Part shown: positions 34,821 through 44,375 of the stretch, piece after piece
How positions within the stretch are numbered: position 1 is the stretch's first letter
Layout of the letters: each line of letters opens with the position of its first letter
Assembly: GCF_010686655.1 (NCBI RefSeq)
Contig: NZ_JAAGVY010000015.1
Location: 1 to 64,000, forward strand
Direction of reading: 5' to 3'
DNA: 64,000 bases
DNA from: Cryomorpha ignava
GTDB lineage: Bacteria > Bacteroidota > Bacteroidia > Flavobacteriales_D > Cryomorphaceae
Notes under the pieces: generated by a model
The model's input: only the letters and a program-made list of their open reading frames with translations
Database searches by the model: none
What the model was told of the DNA's origin: nothing
Position numbers and translations under genes: made by a program

Positions 34821-37800
34821 TTAATTCACAATGATTTTTTGAGACTTTGTAAATTGATTGTTAGACAAGGTGATTAAATATGCCCCTGACGATATTCTGC
34901 TCGGTAGGTTAATAGTTTGATACGCGTTTTTAGCCTCGTATTTCAGCTTTAGTAAAACGCTGCCTGTGGTAGAAGTTATATGCACTTGCCACTCTGTACT
35001 ATCGCCCATTTTGCTATTGCTGATAATATTTATTTGATTATCACCCTTCGTAGGATTCGGATATACTATAAAATCGAAATTGTCTATGGCTGTTTGCTCC
35101 TTATCAAACAAAACAGAAACTACATCTGAATATTCATATACACCATCGTAGTCAATTTGCTTTAAACGATAATAGTTCATTCCCTGTAATGGTTCTCTGT
35201 CTATTTCTGAATAAAAGAGCATTCGGTTTGATGTGCCTGCACCGTTTACTACGGCAATAGTTTCAAACTTTAGGTCTGCATCGGCTCTTTGTATTTCAAA
35301 AAATTCATTGTTAATCTCTGTGGAAGTTATCCAGTTTAAATTTACTAATGATCCACTTGCCGAAGCCTCAAAACTCAATAGTTCAATAGGGAGCGGAGTA
35401 ATACTGCTTGCATTCGCCAAAGCTATAAACTCTCCATCCCCAATCGATACATTGTTAAATCGCGCAACGTATCCCGACATGATTTCACTCGCGTTAATTA
35501 TACGGGCACCGTTGAAATTCTGGGCGTCAGGATTTCCGTGTATTAATAATTTTAAATCGTTAACACCGAAATCTGCAGCATTCAGTGCTGTGTTAAATCT
35601 AATCAATATTTGAAAACCGTCTATGCTTCCGGTTTTCGAAAAGTGCCATACTCTTCCAGACCTTTCTACTACGCCGTTTGGAAGACTGGCATTGCTCCAT
35701 GGCCATATTTCACTTAGTGCTACATTGTTGTGACCCCAAAATGCAAATGAGTTGTTTGTAATGATTGAAGGTGTCTTGATTCTCAAAATTGAGCTGCCCT
35801 GCGAGTCTGTATGGGTATCAACCGTGCTGGCATTTAATTGTCCAATTCCAGCTATATCATTATCCAAACCAGTGTTTAATTCAACGAGCTGTCCGGTATT
35901 TAATGGAATATTATATTTTCCGGAAAGATAATTTTCGAGTATTTTTCTCCTGGTTTCATTAACCGGGGCGTCACTAAAATGAATCATTTCGGCCAGATAG
36001 CCTTTAAAGTATCTTCCACTAGTTGAGCTGTTATCATGATAGCGCGCATCTCCATCGGCTCCACCTAAACTTATAGCGCCTGAATGAGAGTATATTCTGC
36101 CACATGATCCGGTTTCAGTTCTTTGTCCGAGCTCTCCATTTACATAAACACGCAGTTTATTGGTTGCATCTTTATCAAATAAACATTCTACTACGTAGGC
36201 AGTATTCGGTAATAATCCGTCATAACGCGCATACCGTGCAGGACCAAAGCCGCTTCCCCAAGGAGATTCAGAACCATCATTTGGATTATTCCAGGCATGA
36301 AAATAAAGCGATCCATCCTGAATGTATATAGCAAGGCCCCGGCTGCCACCTCCTTGTTTATATATTGTATGCCACCCGTTTACCGAGACCCCAGTTTTAA
36401 TTACCATAAAATACGATTTATTTACAACATAAGGAGCGATATTAATTAAACCACTATTACTTATTTTGTACATATCCCCACCATCAAAATTCATCGTCTT
36501 TTTGCCATTGATCAAATTGGATGTCGTTTGGATATTTGCTCTTCGGCCCTCGGTATTCTGATAAATGTCTATATTTTGTGGACTAAAATTTGTCAATATT
36601 TGAAGCGACGAATTATGTGAACCTGATTGCCGGTTAATATCGAGCCAGAAAATATTGTCGCTATCTTTTCCAACTCCGGCCGCACCCTTCCACTCAAAAG
36701 TAGAATAATCTTTAATGGTATAAACGTGCCTTGTATTTGTTCCAACGTTGGCATTTGAAGCTCCGGTTATTTCAAACTCTACCGTTTCATCGTCTTCAGC
36801 AATACCATCTTGTTGCACAAAGAAGTTTATGGGATATCCAAGCGTATCTCCGGGCGGGATAATAATTGTAGCCGGGAAAGTTAATTCATAATCCGGACCA
36901 TAACTCGCAGCCGTCGTTAATAGTTCTGTTTTGGTATAGCTTACCGAAATCGGTTTAGAGCTGGGTTTATCTAATTCAATAAGAATTAGGGGGGTGCCGT
37001 TGGTTTCATAATTTTGAGAGGTTACCGATGTGAATTCTATCGTGGGCGGAGGGTCATCGTCCAGTATCTCTACAGTATGAAAAAGTATAGAGCTTGCTTC
37101 AGATCCCGCTCCAGCAATGTAGTATAGCTGAAACTTTATAAATTCATTTACTTCGTCAATGTCATCATCCAGAATATCTACCGTAACAGATTTAATGGAT
37201 TCTCCCGGGGCGAAAACTACAGTTTTATATACCGGATAAGTATAATCCTCATTGGCGATGGCAGTGGTAGATGTTCCCAAATTGATCTTTACTCTTGCCG
37301 AAGCTGTCCCTGCTGTGCTACCTGTTCTTACTATATCAATTGAATGGCTTCCTACGCCCTCCAGTGCCTGACTGGTAGACTGTGCAAAACTGAGCTTTGG
37401 GGGCGGATCATTATCGTAGATTGTAAATGTATGCTGGCTCGGTGTCCCCATACCCACACCTGTAGTAGTGTTGCTGCCGATTTCCAAATTTATGTAGAAA
37501 CTTTCGGTGCTGGGATTGTCCTCTAATACTATGTCATTTTTTACCCAAATGCGAATGGGAACTTGCTGAACACCAGGCGGAAAGGTTACCCCGTTACTTA
37601 CATCACTGTTTAAATAGCCGTAGTCAGTACTTCTGGTGGCAGTGCCATCTGTAAACGAAAAATCAATTTTCACCAAACTTGTAGGGATATAATTTAGCCG
37701 GGCATATACTTTGTTGACATAAACGGTACTATCCGGTGCGGGATCACCCTCTACGGCAAATGCCTCGCTATTCGCAAAAGACACTTGCGGTTTTAGAACC

Positions 37801-39245
37801 CCTATGGTCATGAAAGAATTATCAATCACATTTACTTTGGCTTCATAAAATCCGCCTCCTGCATCGGCAAGTTCGTATGTTGTACTATTTGAAGTAGTAA
37901 AACTGGGAAAGTTAGGGCTCGTATTGTCAAAGATTAAAATATGTTTAGAAAAACCCGCAGGTAGGGGGGGGAGATCTGAAATATGGAATCGGAATTTTAC
38001 GAAAGATAAATCGCCACTTTCGTCAAATCGCCATATTCTCTCGGTACGCTTTGTGCTTCCGGGATCGTTTGGCACGTTATCTTCTGTGAGGGTTAATGGC
38101 AACCCATTGCTTCCTACAAATAAAAACTCATTTGATGTATTAAACGAAATTCCAGAATTAAATGGGCTTATTTCAAAGGGGTTTCGACCCTGACTCACGC
38201 TGTGGCGAGTAGCAGGCGAATTTGAAGTCTGTCCTATTCCAATAACATCTCTTCCATAATCTGCCTGGTGAGCATACTTATCATTTACAATAATATTTGC
38301 ATAGTATTTTGCACCGAGATAATTCTCTACGATAATGCGCTCTGCATCATTAAGCAATTTATTGTAATAGCATATTTCGGCAAGTCTCCCCCGAAAAGAA
38401 TACAGCCCGGTTTGATTGTTTATAGGTCCGTGTTCGTTAAATGAATCTGAATTTACTGCCCCGATCCCGATAGCATCGGGATGACGATACACCCCGCCAA
38501 TTCCACCGTTATATTGTCCACCGTTTATTAGGGTTCCAAAATATGAACCGTTTTGGTAGCCATTTACATAGCCGTTCAATGTATTGTTTGTAGGAGCTGA
38601 GAATATATGCGAAAGTACATAAGTCGTATTCGGCTGGATTGGGCTTTTTACATAATTGTAGCCGAAAGCGGGAACATTTGGTCCCGGGTCATTATCAACT
38701 TGCTTATCGTAGGCACCCAAATATATTTCTCCATTATAAATAAAGGCATTCATTCCGCGCCATCCTCCACCTTCTTCCCACAGTATTTGGCGGCTTGTGA
38801 CATCTTCTGATGTTCTGAAAGCAAAAATCATCGTTTGCTCGTATGTTGTAGTGATGGAAGTATTAAGATCGCTACTCGAGTTTACTTTTAGCATTCTACC
38901 ATCTTCAAAGGTCACTACGGGGTATCCGTTTATCGCAGCGCTGGGATCATCGCGAAAATACGGGGGTAAGAAATTGTCGCTACTTTGTCTAAATCCTTTG
39001 TCGTTAACGGCGCTGTATGAAATATCGTTCCAAATGTCAACAGGGTCACCATCGGCAAGTGTTGTAAGTGTGCTTGCATCTAGCCATAAGCGTAAATCAC
39101 TTTGGGTTGGGGCTTGTGTATTGGGAGTTTCGTTACTTACACCCCCTGGACCCAGTTGGGAATAGGAAGAAGGTGAAATTGTAAAAAATAAAAAGAGTAA
39201 TAAAACCTGCTTAAAAAGCTGAATTACAATATTATAGGGGGTCAT
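34821..39245 (-). CDS. giant T9SS surface protein with LamG-like and Calx-beta domains, paralogue 1
   Basis: The protein has 1474 residues and is probably secreted by the type IX system. The order is: signal peptide (about 1-30); GPGGVS motif; LamG-like domain with WLDAS, GGGWRGMNAFIY and RLAEICYYN (about 50-310); a module with ENYLGAKYYANIIVNDKYAHQADYGRDVIGIG and RIWRFDESGD (about 305-485); three Calx-beta-like domains ending DNDPPP or DDDPPP (about 487-850); a second LamG-like domain (EWKGAAGVGKDSDN, GGSRGLAIYIQ, LAEMIHF, ENYLSGKYNIP); and a T9SS sorting domain (VYPNPTKGDNQ, ISSGAYLITLSN). Calx-beta domains usually bind calcium. The role is probably adhesion or glycan binding. It is adjacent to two paralogues. 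Confidence 0.85.
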   Translation of the reverse strand: MTPYNIVIQLFKQVLLLFLFFTISPSSYSQLGPGGVSNETPNTQAPTQSDLRLWLDASTLTTLADGDPVDIWNDISYSAVNDKGFRQSSDNFLPPYFRDDPSAAINGYPVVTFEDGRMLKVNSSSDLNTSITTTYEQTMIFAFRTSEDVTSRQILWEEGGGWRGMNAFIYNGEIYLGAYDKQVDNDPGPNVPAFGYNYVKSPIQPNTTYVLSHIFSAPTNNTLNGYVNGYQNGSYFGTLINGGQYNGGIGGVYRHPDAIGIGAVNSDSFNEHGPINNQTGLYSFRGRLAEICYYNKLLNDAERIIVENYLGAKYYANIIVNDKYAHQADYGRDVIGIGQTSNSPATRHSVSQGRNPFEISPFNSGISFNTSNEFLFVGSNGLPLTLTEDNVPNDPGSTKRTERIWRFDESGDLSFVKFRFHISDLPPLPAGFSKHILIFDNTSPNFPSFTTSNSTTYELADAGGGFYEAKVNVIDNSFMTIGVLKPQVSFANSEAFAVEGDPAPDSTVYVNKVYARLNYIPTSLVKIDFSFTDGTATRSTDYGYLNSDVSNGVTFPPGVQQVPIRIWVKNDIVLEDNPSTESFYINLEIGSNTTTGVGMGTPSQHTFTIYDNDPPPKLSFAQSTSQALEGVGSHSIDIVRTGSTAGTASARVKINLGTSTTAIANEDYTYPVYKTVVFAPGESIKSVTVDILDDDIDEVNEFIKFQLYYIAGAGSEASSILFHTVEILDDDPPPTIEFTSVTSQNYETNGTPLILIELDKPSSKPISVSYTKTELLTTAASYGPDYELTFPATIIIPPGDTLGYPINFFVQQDGIAEDDETVEFEITGASNANVGTNTRHVYTIKDYSTFEWKGAAGVGKDSDNIFWLDINRQSGSHNSSLQILTNFSPQNIDIYQNTEGRRANIQTTSNLINGKKTMNFDGGDMYKISNSGLINIAPYVVNKSYFMVIKTGVSVNGWHTIYKQGGGSRGLAIYIQDGSLYFHAWNNPNDGSESPWGSGFGPARYARYDGLLPNTAYVVECLFDKDATNKLRVYVNGELGQRTETGSCGRIYSHSGAISLGGADGDARYHDNSSTSGRYFKGYLAEMIHFSDAPVNETRRKILENYLSGKYNIPLNTGQLVELNTGLDNDIAGIGQLNASTVDTHTDSQGSSILRIKTPSIITNNSFAFWGHNNVALSEIWPWSNASLPNGVVERSGRVWHFSKTGSIDGFQILIRFNTALNAADFGVNDLKLLIHGNPDAQNFNGARIINASEIMSGYVARFNNVSIGDGEFIALANASSITPLPIELLSFEASASGSLVNLNWITSTEINNEFFEIQRADADLKFETIAVVNGAGTSNRMLFYSEIDREPLQGMNYYRLKQIDYDGVYEYSDVVSVLFDKEQTAIDNFDFIVYPNPTKGDNQINIISNSKMGDSTEWQVHITSTTGSVLLKLKYEAKNAYQTINLPSRISSGAYLITLSNNQFTKSQKIIVN

Positions 39246-39469
39246 GCGCGAATGTTATGTTGCGACACATTTTACTCAAAAACTGCAGGAAAGGTTACAG
39301 ATCGTCGAGTATAATCAAAGCTTCATCCCAAAAAAATATAATTCTATCCCCTTCCACTTTTAGCGGCAATATGTGATAAGCTTTTTGATAAAAGGATGAG
39401 TTAGAAATGAACGTTGCAGGCTACTAAATTTCGAATTTTATCAGGATTTGTAAAATACGCAGAAATGAA

Positions 39470-42400
39470 TTATTGAATGACAAGTTTCTTACTTTCGTAA
39501 ATTATTTCTGATTGGATTTCAATGAGATACATTCCCGGTTTTAAATCACCGTAGTTTATCTCCAATATATTTTCGCTTTCCGCGAAAGCGCCTGACCACA
39601 CCATTTTACCTTGAAGGTCAATTATTCTTACTTGCGTCAAAAACCTTTCGGCGGAAGCCGGAATACGCAATATCACCATTCCGTTTTTACTAGGATTCGG
39701 ATAGAGGAATACAGCATCTTCATCTGTTTCATTGGTGTTGAGCACCGACACCACATCTGAATAGGAGTATTGACCATCAAAATCAACTTGTTTTAATCGG
39801 TAATAAGAAATGCCAAGAAGCGGGTTTCGATCTTTTTCAAAATAAGAGATTTGACTTGTTGAGTTTCCTGCACCCGGTGTTCGTAGCATTTCTGTCCATT
39901 TTAAATCATCGCCGGCACGCTCTATCTCAAAATAATCGTTGTTGTGTTCAGTAGAGGTAGTCCACGAAAGATTCACATGATCAACCTCAAAACGGGCATT
40001 AAAAGAAAGTAACTCCACAGGAAGCGGAGAAATACTTTTTGGACTGGTATTTCCAAGCGCCACATAAGAACCGTCTGGAATGGTAACATTATCAAAAATC
40101 ACCCGAGCTCCTTCCTCAATATTTGGTTGAGTGGGCGACGGACTGAAAACGGCGGCATTACTCCAATCAGCTGCGTCATAACTCACTAAAAGTCTTAAAT
40201 ATTCCAGGCGATTGTTGGTCAAATCCGTTGCATTGCTCGATTCAGAAAAGTTCATTTCCAATGTTAAGCCTGAAGTAGAAAGATCATTATTTTCTGAAAA
40301 ACGCCAAACTCTTCCTGATCGCTCCTGAACCGCTCCGGGCAGAGCTGCGTTGGCATAAGAAAATGGCCAAGTATTCGTAAGAGATTCGTCATTGTGACCC
40401 CATGCTAAAAATTTGTTTGATCCCGAAAGTCCGGTACCCGTTACTTTTAATTGGGATTTTCCTTGAGCTACTCCGTGCAAATTCCCTGCATTCATTATTC
40501 CAATTCCGGCTACATCATTGTTATAAGTAACATACCCGCCGGTTGTATTGGTACGATCTGCGTAAGCTAAATCAAAAACCTGTTCAGAAGGGATTAAGGG
40601 CACATTAAAACGGGCAGATAAGTAATTGTGTATTATTCGAATACGGGCCGTGTTCATAGCATACCCACTTTCGTTATAATAAATCATTTCACCTATCTCT
40701 CCTTTCAGGTTCTTTCCGCTTGAGCTATTATCTGGTCCGTCTTTAAAGCGCGATTTGTTATAAATTCCGCCAATACCTATTTCATCGCTATGCACATACA
40801 GTCGGCCAACTTTTTGACCGGGTGCATTCCCATAGGTTCCCTGTAATTGGCCATTTACAAAAATACGAAGGCCGGGTGTGGAGGATGTATCATTTAAATA
40901 ATGGCAGCTTACCACATACGTACTATCGTAGTTTAACTCATTACTTTCCGCATAGCTATTATTATCCCCCCATGGAGCTAAATCACCATCTTCTCCATCG
41001 TCGTCAGTGGTATTCCATGCCTGGAAATAGAGTTTTTTATTTTGGAGATAAATATTGAGCCCTTTTTCAGTCCCCCCTTCTTCAAAAATGACCTGAGGCG
41101 TATTTTCTTTCGATAAAGATACCGTAGTAGGTTTTACAACAAAGAAAATAGATTTGCTGTCGTAGAATCCTGAAGTGTTGATGTACGGACTTTTTCCACT
41201 GGTGCTGCCGCTTACTCTTAATACTGTATTATTTCCATCAAAAGAAACGGCCTTTTGATTGTTAGTTCCCATAACTACAGTTGGTTGATAAAAACTGGTA
41301 CTTTGATTTATGTTAATAGGCCTTGTAGATATTTGGGGCACACCCGAAGTTTGACCCGGAGTTGCATTTTCCAAGTTCATCCAAAATGTATTATCTCGCA
41401 AGCGTCCTACACCTGATGCTCCTGACCATTCAAAAGGGACATAATCTTTTATAGTGTAAGTATGATTCAATCTAGATCCCAATGTGGCATTCGCCACCGG
41501 TTCCTGAAGTATAAAATGTATCGTTTCCTCCGATTCTTCTGCACCATCGCTGTACACCTGAAAGGCGACATTACCCGTATTTGAATCGTAATACAAGTAT
41601 GAGATGGTATCGTACGGCGGAAAAATAACAGATCCTGATATCTCCGCAGTATAATCAGAGTTTGATGCATTTGCACCATTTGTTGCCGTACCGCCTGTAA
41701 TTATAAATGGTACCTCGATTGTTTTGGCACTCGGACCACTTAGTACTACTACAATTCGCGGTTGGGATACTGCTTCAAATCCTTCAGAATTTGTGGCTAA
41801 AAATTCAACTTCAGGTTCCGGGTTTATGTCTACGAGATTAATGGTGTGGTTTATAATTGAATTGGAGTCTACACCAATATTACCTCCGGGTTCTAGAGTA
41901 AACTGAATTGTCTCCTCATCTTCATCAAGATTATCGGTAAAAACTTCAAACTGAACTGAAGCGGTCATATTGGTGCTATCGGGAATGATGATGTCTCTAT
42001 ATCTTCCCAAAGGAGATGTCATGTCTTGCCAGCCGGATGCATTAGGTAGTGCATAGTCTACACCGTAAGTGGCCGTACCGTTAAAGTTATCTAAAATCCG
42101 AATGGTTCTATTGTCAGATGATGTTGTAGTTCCGTTAATGCGGACATTAATTTGAGCTAATCCTGTACCGCCAATACCTGCTTCAGTAATAGTATCGTTT
42201 ATTGCAGCTTCAAAAGTTGCTTTAGGATCGGGGTCGTCGTCGTATATTTTATAGACTAAAGTATCACGCTGGCCAATATTATAACCGCCATCGGTGGCTG
42301 CGGGGTTGAGTATGATTAAAAACTCTTTTACAGGAGGGATATCAATTACAAGGTCATTTATTATATTAAAAGATATCGATCCTGTTCTGCTCGGTGGAGT

Positions 42401-44164
42401 GATTGTAATAGAAGTGTTTGGCGAAGTATAATCAGTAGGGTTTATTGCAGTTAATGATGAGAAAAGAACACCTGTATTGATGATAGAACTTTGAAGAGGA
42501 GTATAGTTTAATTCCACTTCTACACTCGCAACAGTTGGTGTGAGGTCATCATTTTCAAGGGCATAAGCAGAGTTCTGCTTAAATTGAATGGTCGGTTTCA
42601 CTGCTGCAATGGTAAAATATGCTCCATCGGGAATAAGATATGTGCCTAGATAAACACCACCGATAAGTGGTAATTCAATTATTTTAGGCGAAACAGAAAA
42701 GTTTGGAAGCGGACCGTTACTGTTGTCAATTAAAACCACTAGTTTTTGGTTTTGAGTAGGAAGTGTTGGTAAATCTGCAGGATTTAATTTGAAAGTGAGT
42801 TGTTGATTACCTTGAGTTCCGTCAAAGCCGGTTCTGTCAAATCGCCATGTTCTGCGTAAGCGTTGTACACTAGAACTATCAGGAGTGTTCTGATTTGTCC
42901 ACTGATTTGGATTGCCATTATGACCCGTTAGTAAGTAGTGCGACCCCGGCTCATATTTAAAGGCGTTGTCCATATTGCCAACACTTATTTCGAAAAGATT
43001 ATCGCCTTTGCTGTAATTGTGATCATCACCATTCGCATCTGCTCCAATACCTATTACATCGTGACCATAATTAGCTTGAAATTCATACTTATCATTCGCT
43101 ATTACATTGGCAAAATACTTGGCAGCCAGATAGTTTTCTACTATAATTCGCTCTGCGGTGTTTAGACTGTAAGCGTAATAGCATATTTCTGCAATTCTGC
43201 CTTCAAAAGAAAATTGACCGGTAAGGCCGAACGGCTTCACTTGTGTATTATTGCAGGGAATATGACCTTTACAATCTCCAACAGGAGAAGTCCAGTCATA
43301 CATAGAAGATTCGTGAGCAGTCAATGAATTTACTCCGCCGATTCCAATTGGATCATTCTGCTTTTTTATTGCTCCCACTCCAAAACTTCCGTTGGGATGG
43401 TCAGCACCAACTTGCAAGGGTCCGAAATTTTCGCCGTTTATTGATCCCTTTAAAGATTGATTATCAGTAGCCGTATCGATAGTGGTCGTATTGGCGACAT
43501 TCAAAACGAGTGATACTATATATGTTGTATTCGGCTGAATGGTCGTTTTTTTATAAGAATATCCAAATCCCAAGCCTTCTATATCATAGACTCCGATATA
43601 TAATTCAGAATTGTAGATGTATATTCCAAGACCTCTCCATCCTCCTCCTTGCTCCCAAAGAAATTGACGCGAGGCAATGTCATTTCCGGTTCGGAAAGCA
43701 ATAAGTACAGTTCTTTGTTTTGTGATACCATTTGATTCTGATACCAAATCAGTATTAAGGTTTGCATTAGCAGTGAGCCCCATTAAAAGCATTCCACCAT
43801 CTTCAAAAGAAACAACAGGATTCCCATTTATACTAAATGCAGGATCGCTCCTAAAAAGAGGTGCTGTAAAAAACTCACTATAAGTTATGCCGTTATGAGA
43901 TTCAATCCAAATGGCTTCGTCGATCTCTGTTGAATTTGACTTGTCTAGCCAGAGCGTAACCTCCGATCCATCGGGCTGCGTGGGCGAAGCAAGATCGCCG
44001 GCGTCAAGCCACATCCGGCAATTTCTCACAGGATCAGAATCATTGCTCACCCCTCCCGGACCCGATTGGGCTATACCCAAAAAAGGCAATATTAAAAATA
44101 GAAATAGAAACCAAATAGGAAGTCTCACCATTTTAAATTGTTGATCGTCAATTTTTAATTTCAT
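39470..44164 (-). CDS. giant T9SS surface protein with LamG-like and Calx-beta domains, paralogue 2
   Basis: The protein has 1564 residues and the same architecture as its two neighbours: signal peptide, GPGGVSND, LamG-like (RMWLDAGDL, GGGWRGLGIYIYN, RIAEICYYAYSL), ENYLAAKYFANVIANDKYEFQANYGHDVIGIG, Calx-beta modules with DDDPDP, a second LamG-like half from about residue 911 (EWSGASGVGRLRDN), and a C-terminal sorting domain (LYPNPSKNGMV, LKPGMYLIEI). ATG at 44164 is the longest start; ATG at 44131 (MVRLPIWFLFLFLILPF) gives a more usual signal peptide. Expression, substrate and ligand are unknown. Confidence 0.85.
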   Translation of the reverse strand: MKLKIDDQQFKMVRLPIWFLFLFLILPFLGIAQSGPGGVSNDSDPVRNCRMWLDAGDLASPTQPDGSEVTLWLDKSNSTEIDEAIWIESHNGITYSEFFTAPLFRSDPAFSINGNPVVSFEDGGMLLMGLTANANLNTDLVSESNGITKQRTVLIAFRTGNDIASRQFLWEQGGGWRGLGIYIYNSELYIGVYDIEGLGFGYSYKKTTIQPNTTYIVSLVLNVANTTTIDTATDNQSLKGSINGENFGPLQVGADHPNGSFGVGAIKKQNDPIGIGGVNSLTAHESSMYDWTSPVGDCKGHIPCNNTQVKPFGLTGQFSFEGRIAEICYYAYSLNTAERIIVENYLAAKYFANVIANDKYEFQANYGHDVIGIGADANGDDHNYSKGDNLFEISVGNMDNAFKYEPGSHYLLTGHNGNPNQWTNQNTPDSSSVQRLRRTWRFDRTGFDGTQGNQQLTFKLNPADLPTLPTQNQKLVVLIDNSNGPLPNFSVSPKIIELPLIGGVYLGTYLIPDGAYFTIAAVKPTIQFKQNSAYALENDDLTPTVASVEVELNYTPLQSSIINTGVLFSSLTAINPTDYTSPNTSITITPPSRTGSISFNIINDLVIDIPPVKEFLIILNPAATDGGYNIGQRDTLVYKIYDDDPDPKATFEAAINDTITEAGIGGTGLAQINVRINGTTTSSDNRTIRILDNFNGTATYGVDYALPNASGWQDMTSPLGRYRDIIIPDSTNMTASVQFEVFTDNLDEDEETIQFTLEPGGNIGVDSNSIINHTINLVDINPEPEVEFLATNSEGFEAVSQPRIVVVLSGPSAKTIEVPFIITGGTATNGANASNSDYTAEISGSVIFPPYDTISYLYYDSNTGNVAFQVYSDGAEESEETIHFILQEPVANATLGSRLNHTYTIKDYVPFEWSGASGVGRLRDNTFWMNLENATPGQTSGVPQISTRPININQSTSFYQPTVVMGTNNQKAVSFDGNNTVLRVSGSTSGKSPYINTSGFYDSKSIFFVVKPTTVSLSKENTPQVIFEEGGTEKGLNIYLQNKKLYFQAWNTTDDDGEDGDLAPWGDNNSYAESNELNYDSTYVVSCHYLNDTSSTPGLRIFVNGQLQGTYGNAPGQKVGRLYVHSDEIGIGGIYNKSRFKDGPDNSSSGKNLKGEIGEMIYYNESGYAMNTARIRIIHNYLSARFNVPLIPSEQVFDLAYADRTNTTGGYVTYNNDVAGIGIMNAGNLHGVAQGKSQLKVTGTGLSGSNKFLAWGHNDESLTNTWPFSYANAALPGAVQERSGRVWRFSENNDLSTSGLTLEMNFSESSNATDLTNNRLEYLRLLVSYDAADWSNAAVFSPSPTQPNIEEGARVIFDNVTIPDGSYVALGNTSPKSISPLPVELLSFNARFEVDHVNLSWTTSTEHNNDYFEIERAGDDLKWTEMLRTPGAGNSTSQISYFEKDRNPLLGISYYRLKQVDFDGQYSYSDVVSVLNTNETDEDAVFLYPNPSKNGMVILRIPASAERFLTQVRIIDLQGKMVWSGAFAESENILEINYGDLKPGMYLIEIQSEIIYESKKLVIQ
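39573..39590. repeat. CGCTTTC-C-GCGAAAGCG palindrome inside gene
   Basis: CGCTTTCCGCGAAAGCG is the palindrome of the 9257 and 50958 sites with one extra C. It lies within the sorting-domain part of paralogue 2, so it is tolerated within coding DNA. Confidence 0.4.
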
Positions 44165-44329
44165 CGCAAATCAATATACGAAACTAATTGATTCATTTGG
44201 TTATTAACCGGAGTTTAACAATTCATTTGAATTGATGCCAAGCCTGTTCTGCAGAAAGCAGACCACTCCATACAGATTCTAAAGTTTTTAGGTTGTATAA
44301 GATTAGGGAGTGTCATGGCAATTAGAAAG

Positions 44330-44349
44330 TGCCAAAGCGAACTTTGGCA
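44330..44349 (-). terminator. hairpin after third giant surface-protein gene
   Basis: TGCCAAAG (44330-44337) and CTTTGGCA (44342-44349) pair perfectly around CGAA. On the minus strand the stem is followed by only a short T-rich tract (CTTTCTAAT), so termination strength is uncertain. It lies about 26 bases after the stop codon of the gene. Confidence 0.5.
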
Positions 44350-44375
44350 TTGACTTGTTTTTAGAAGAACGAAAC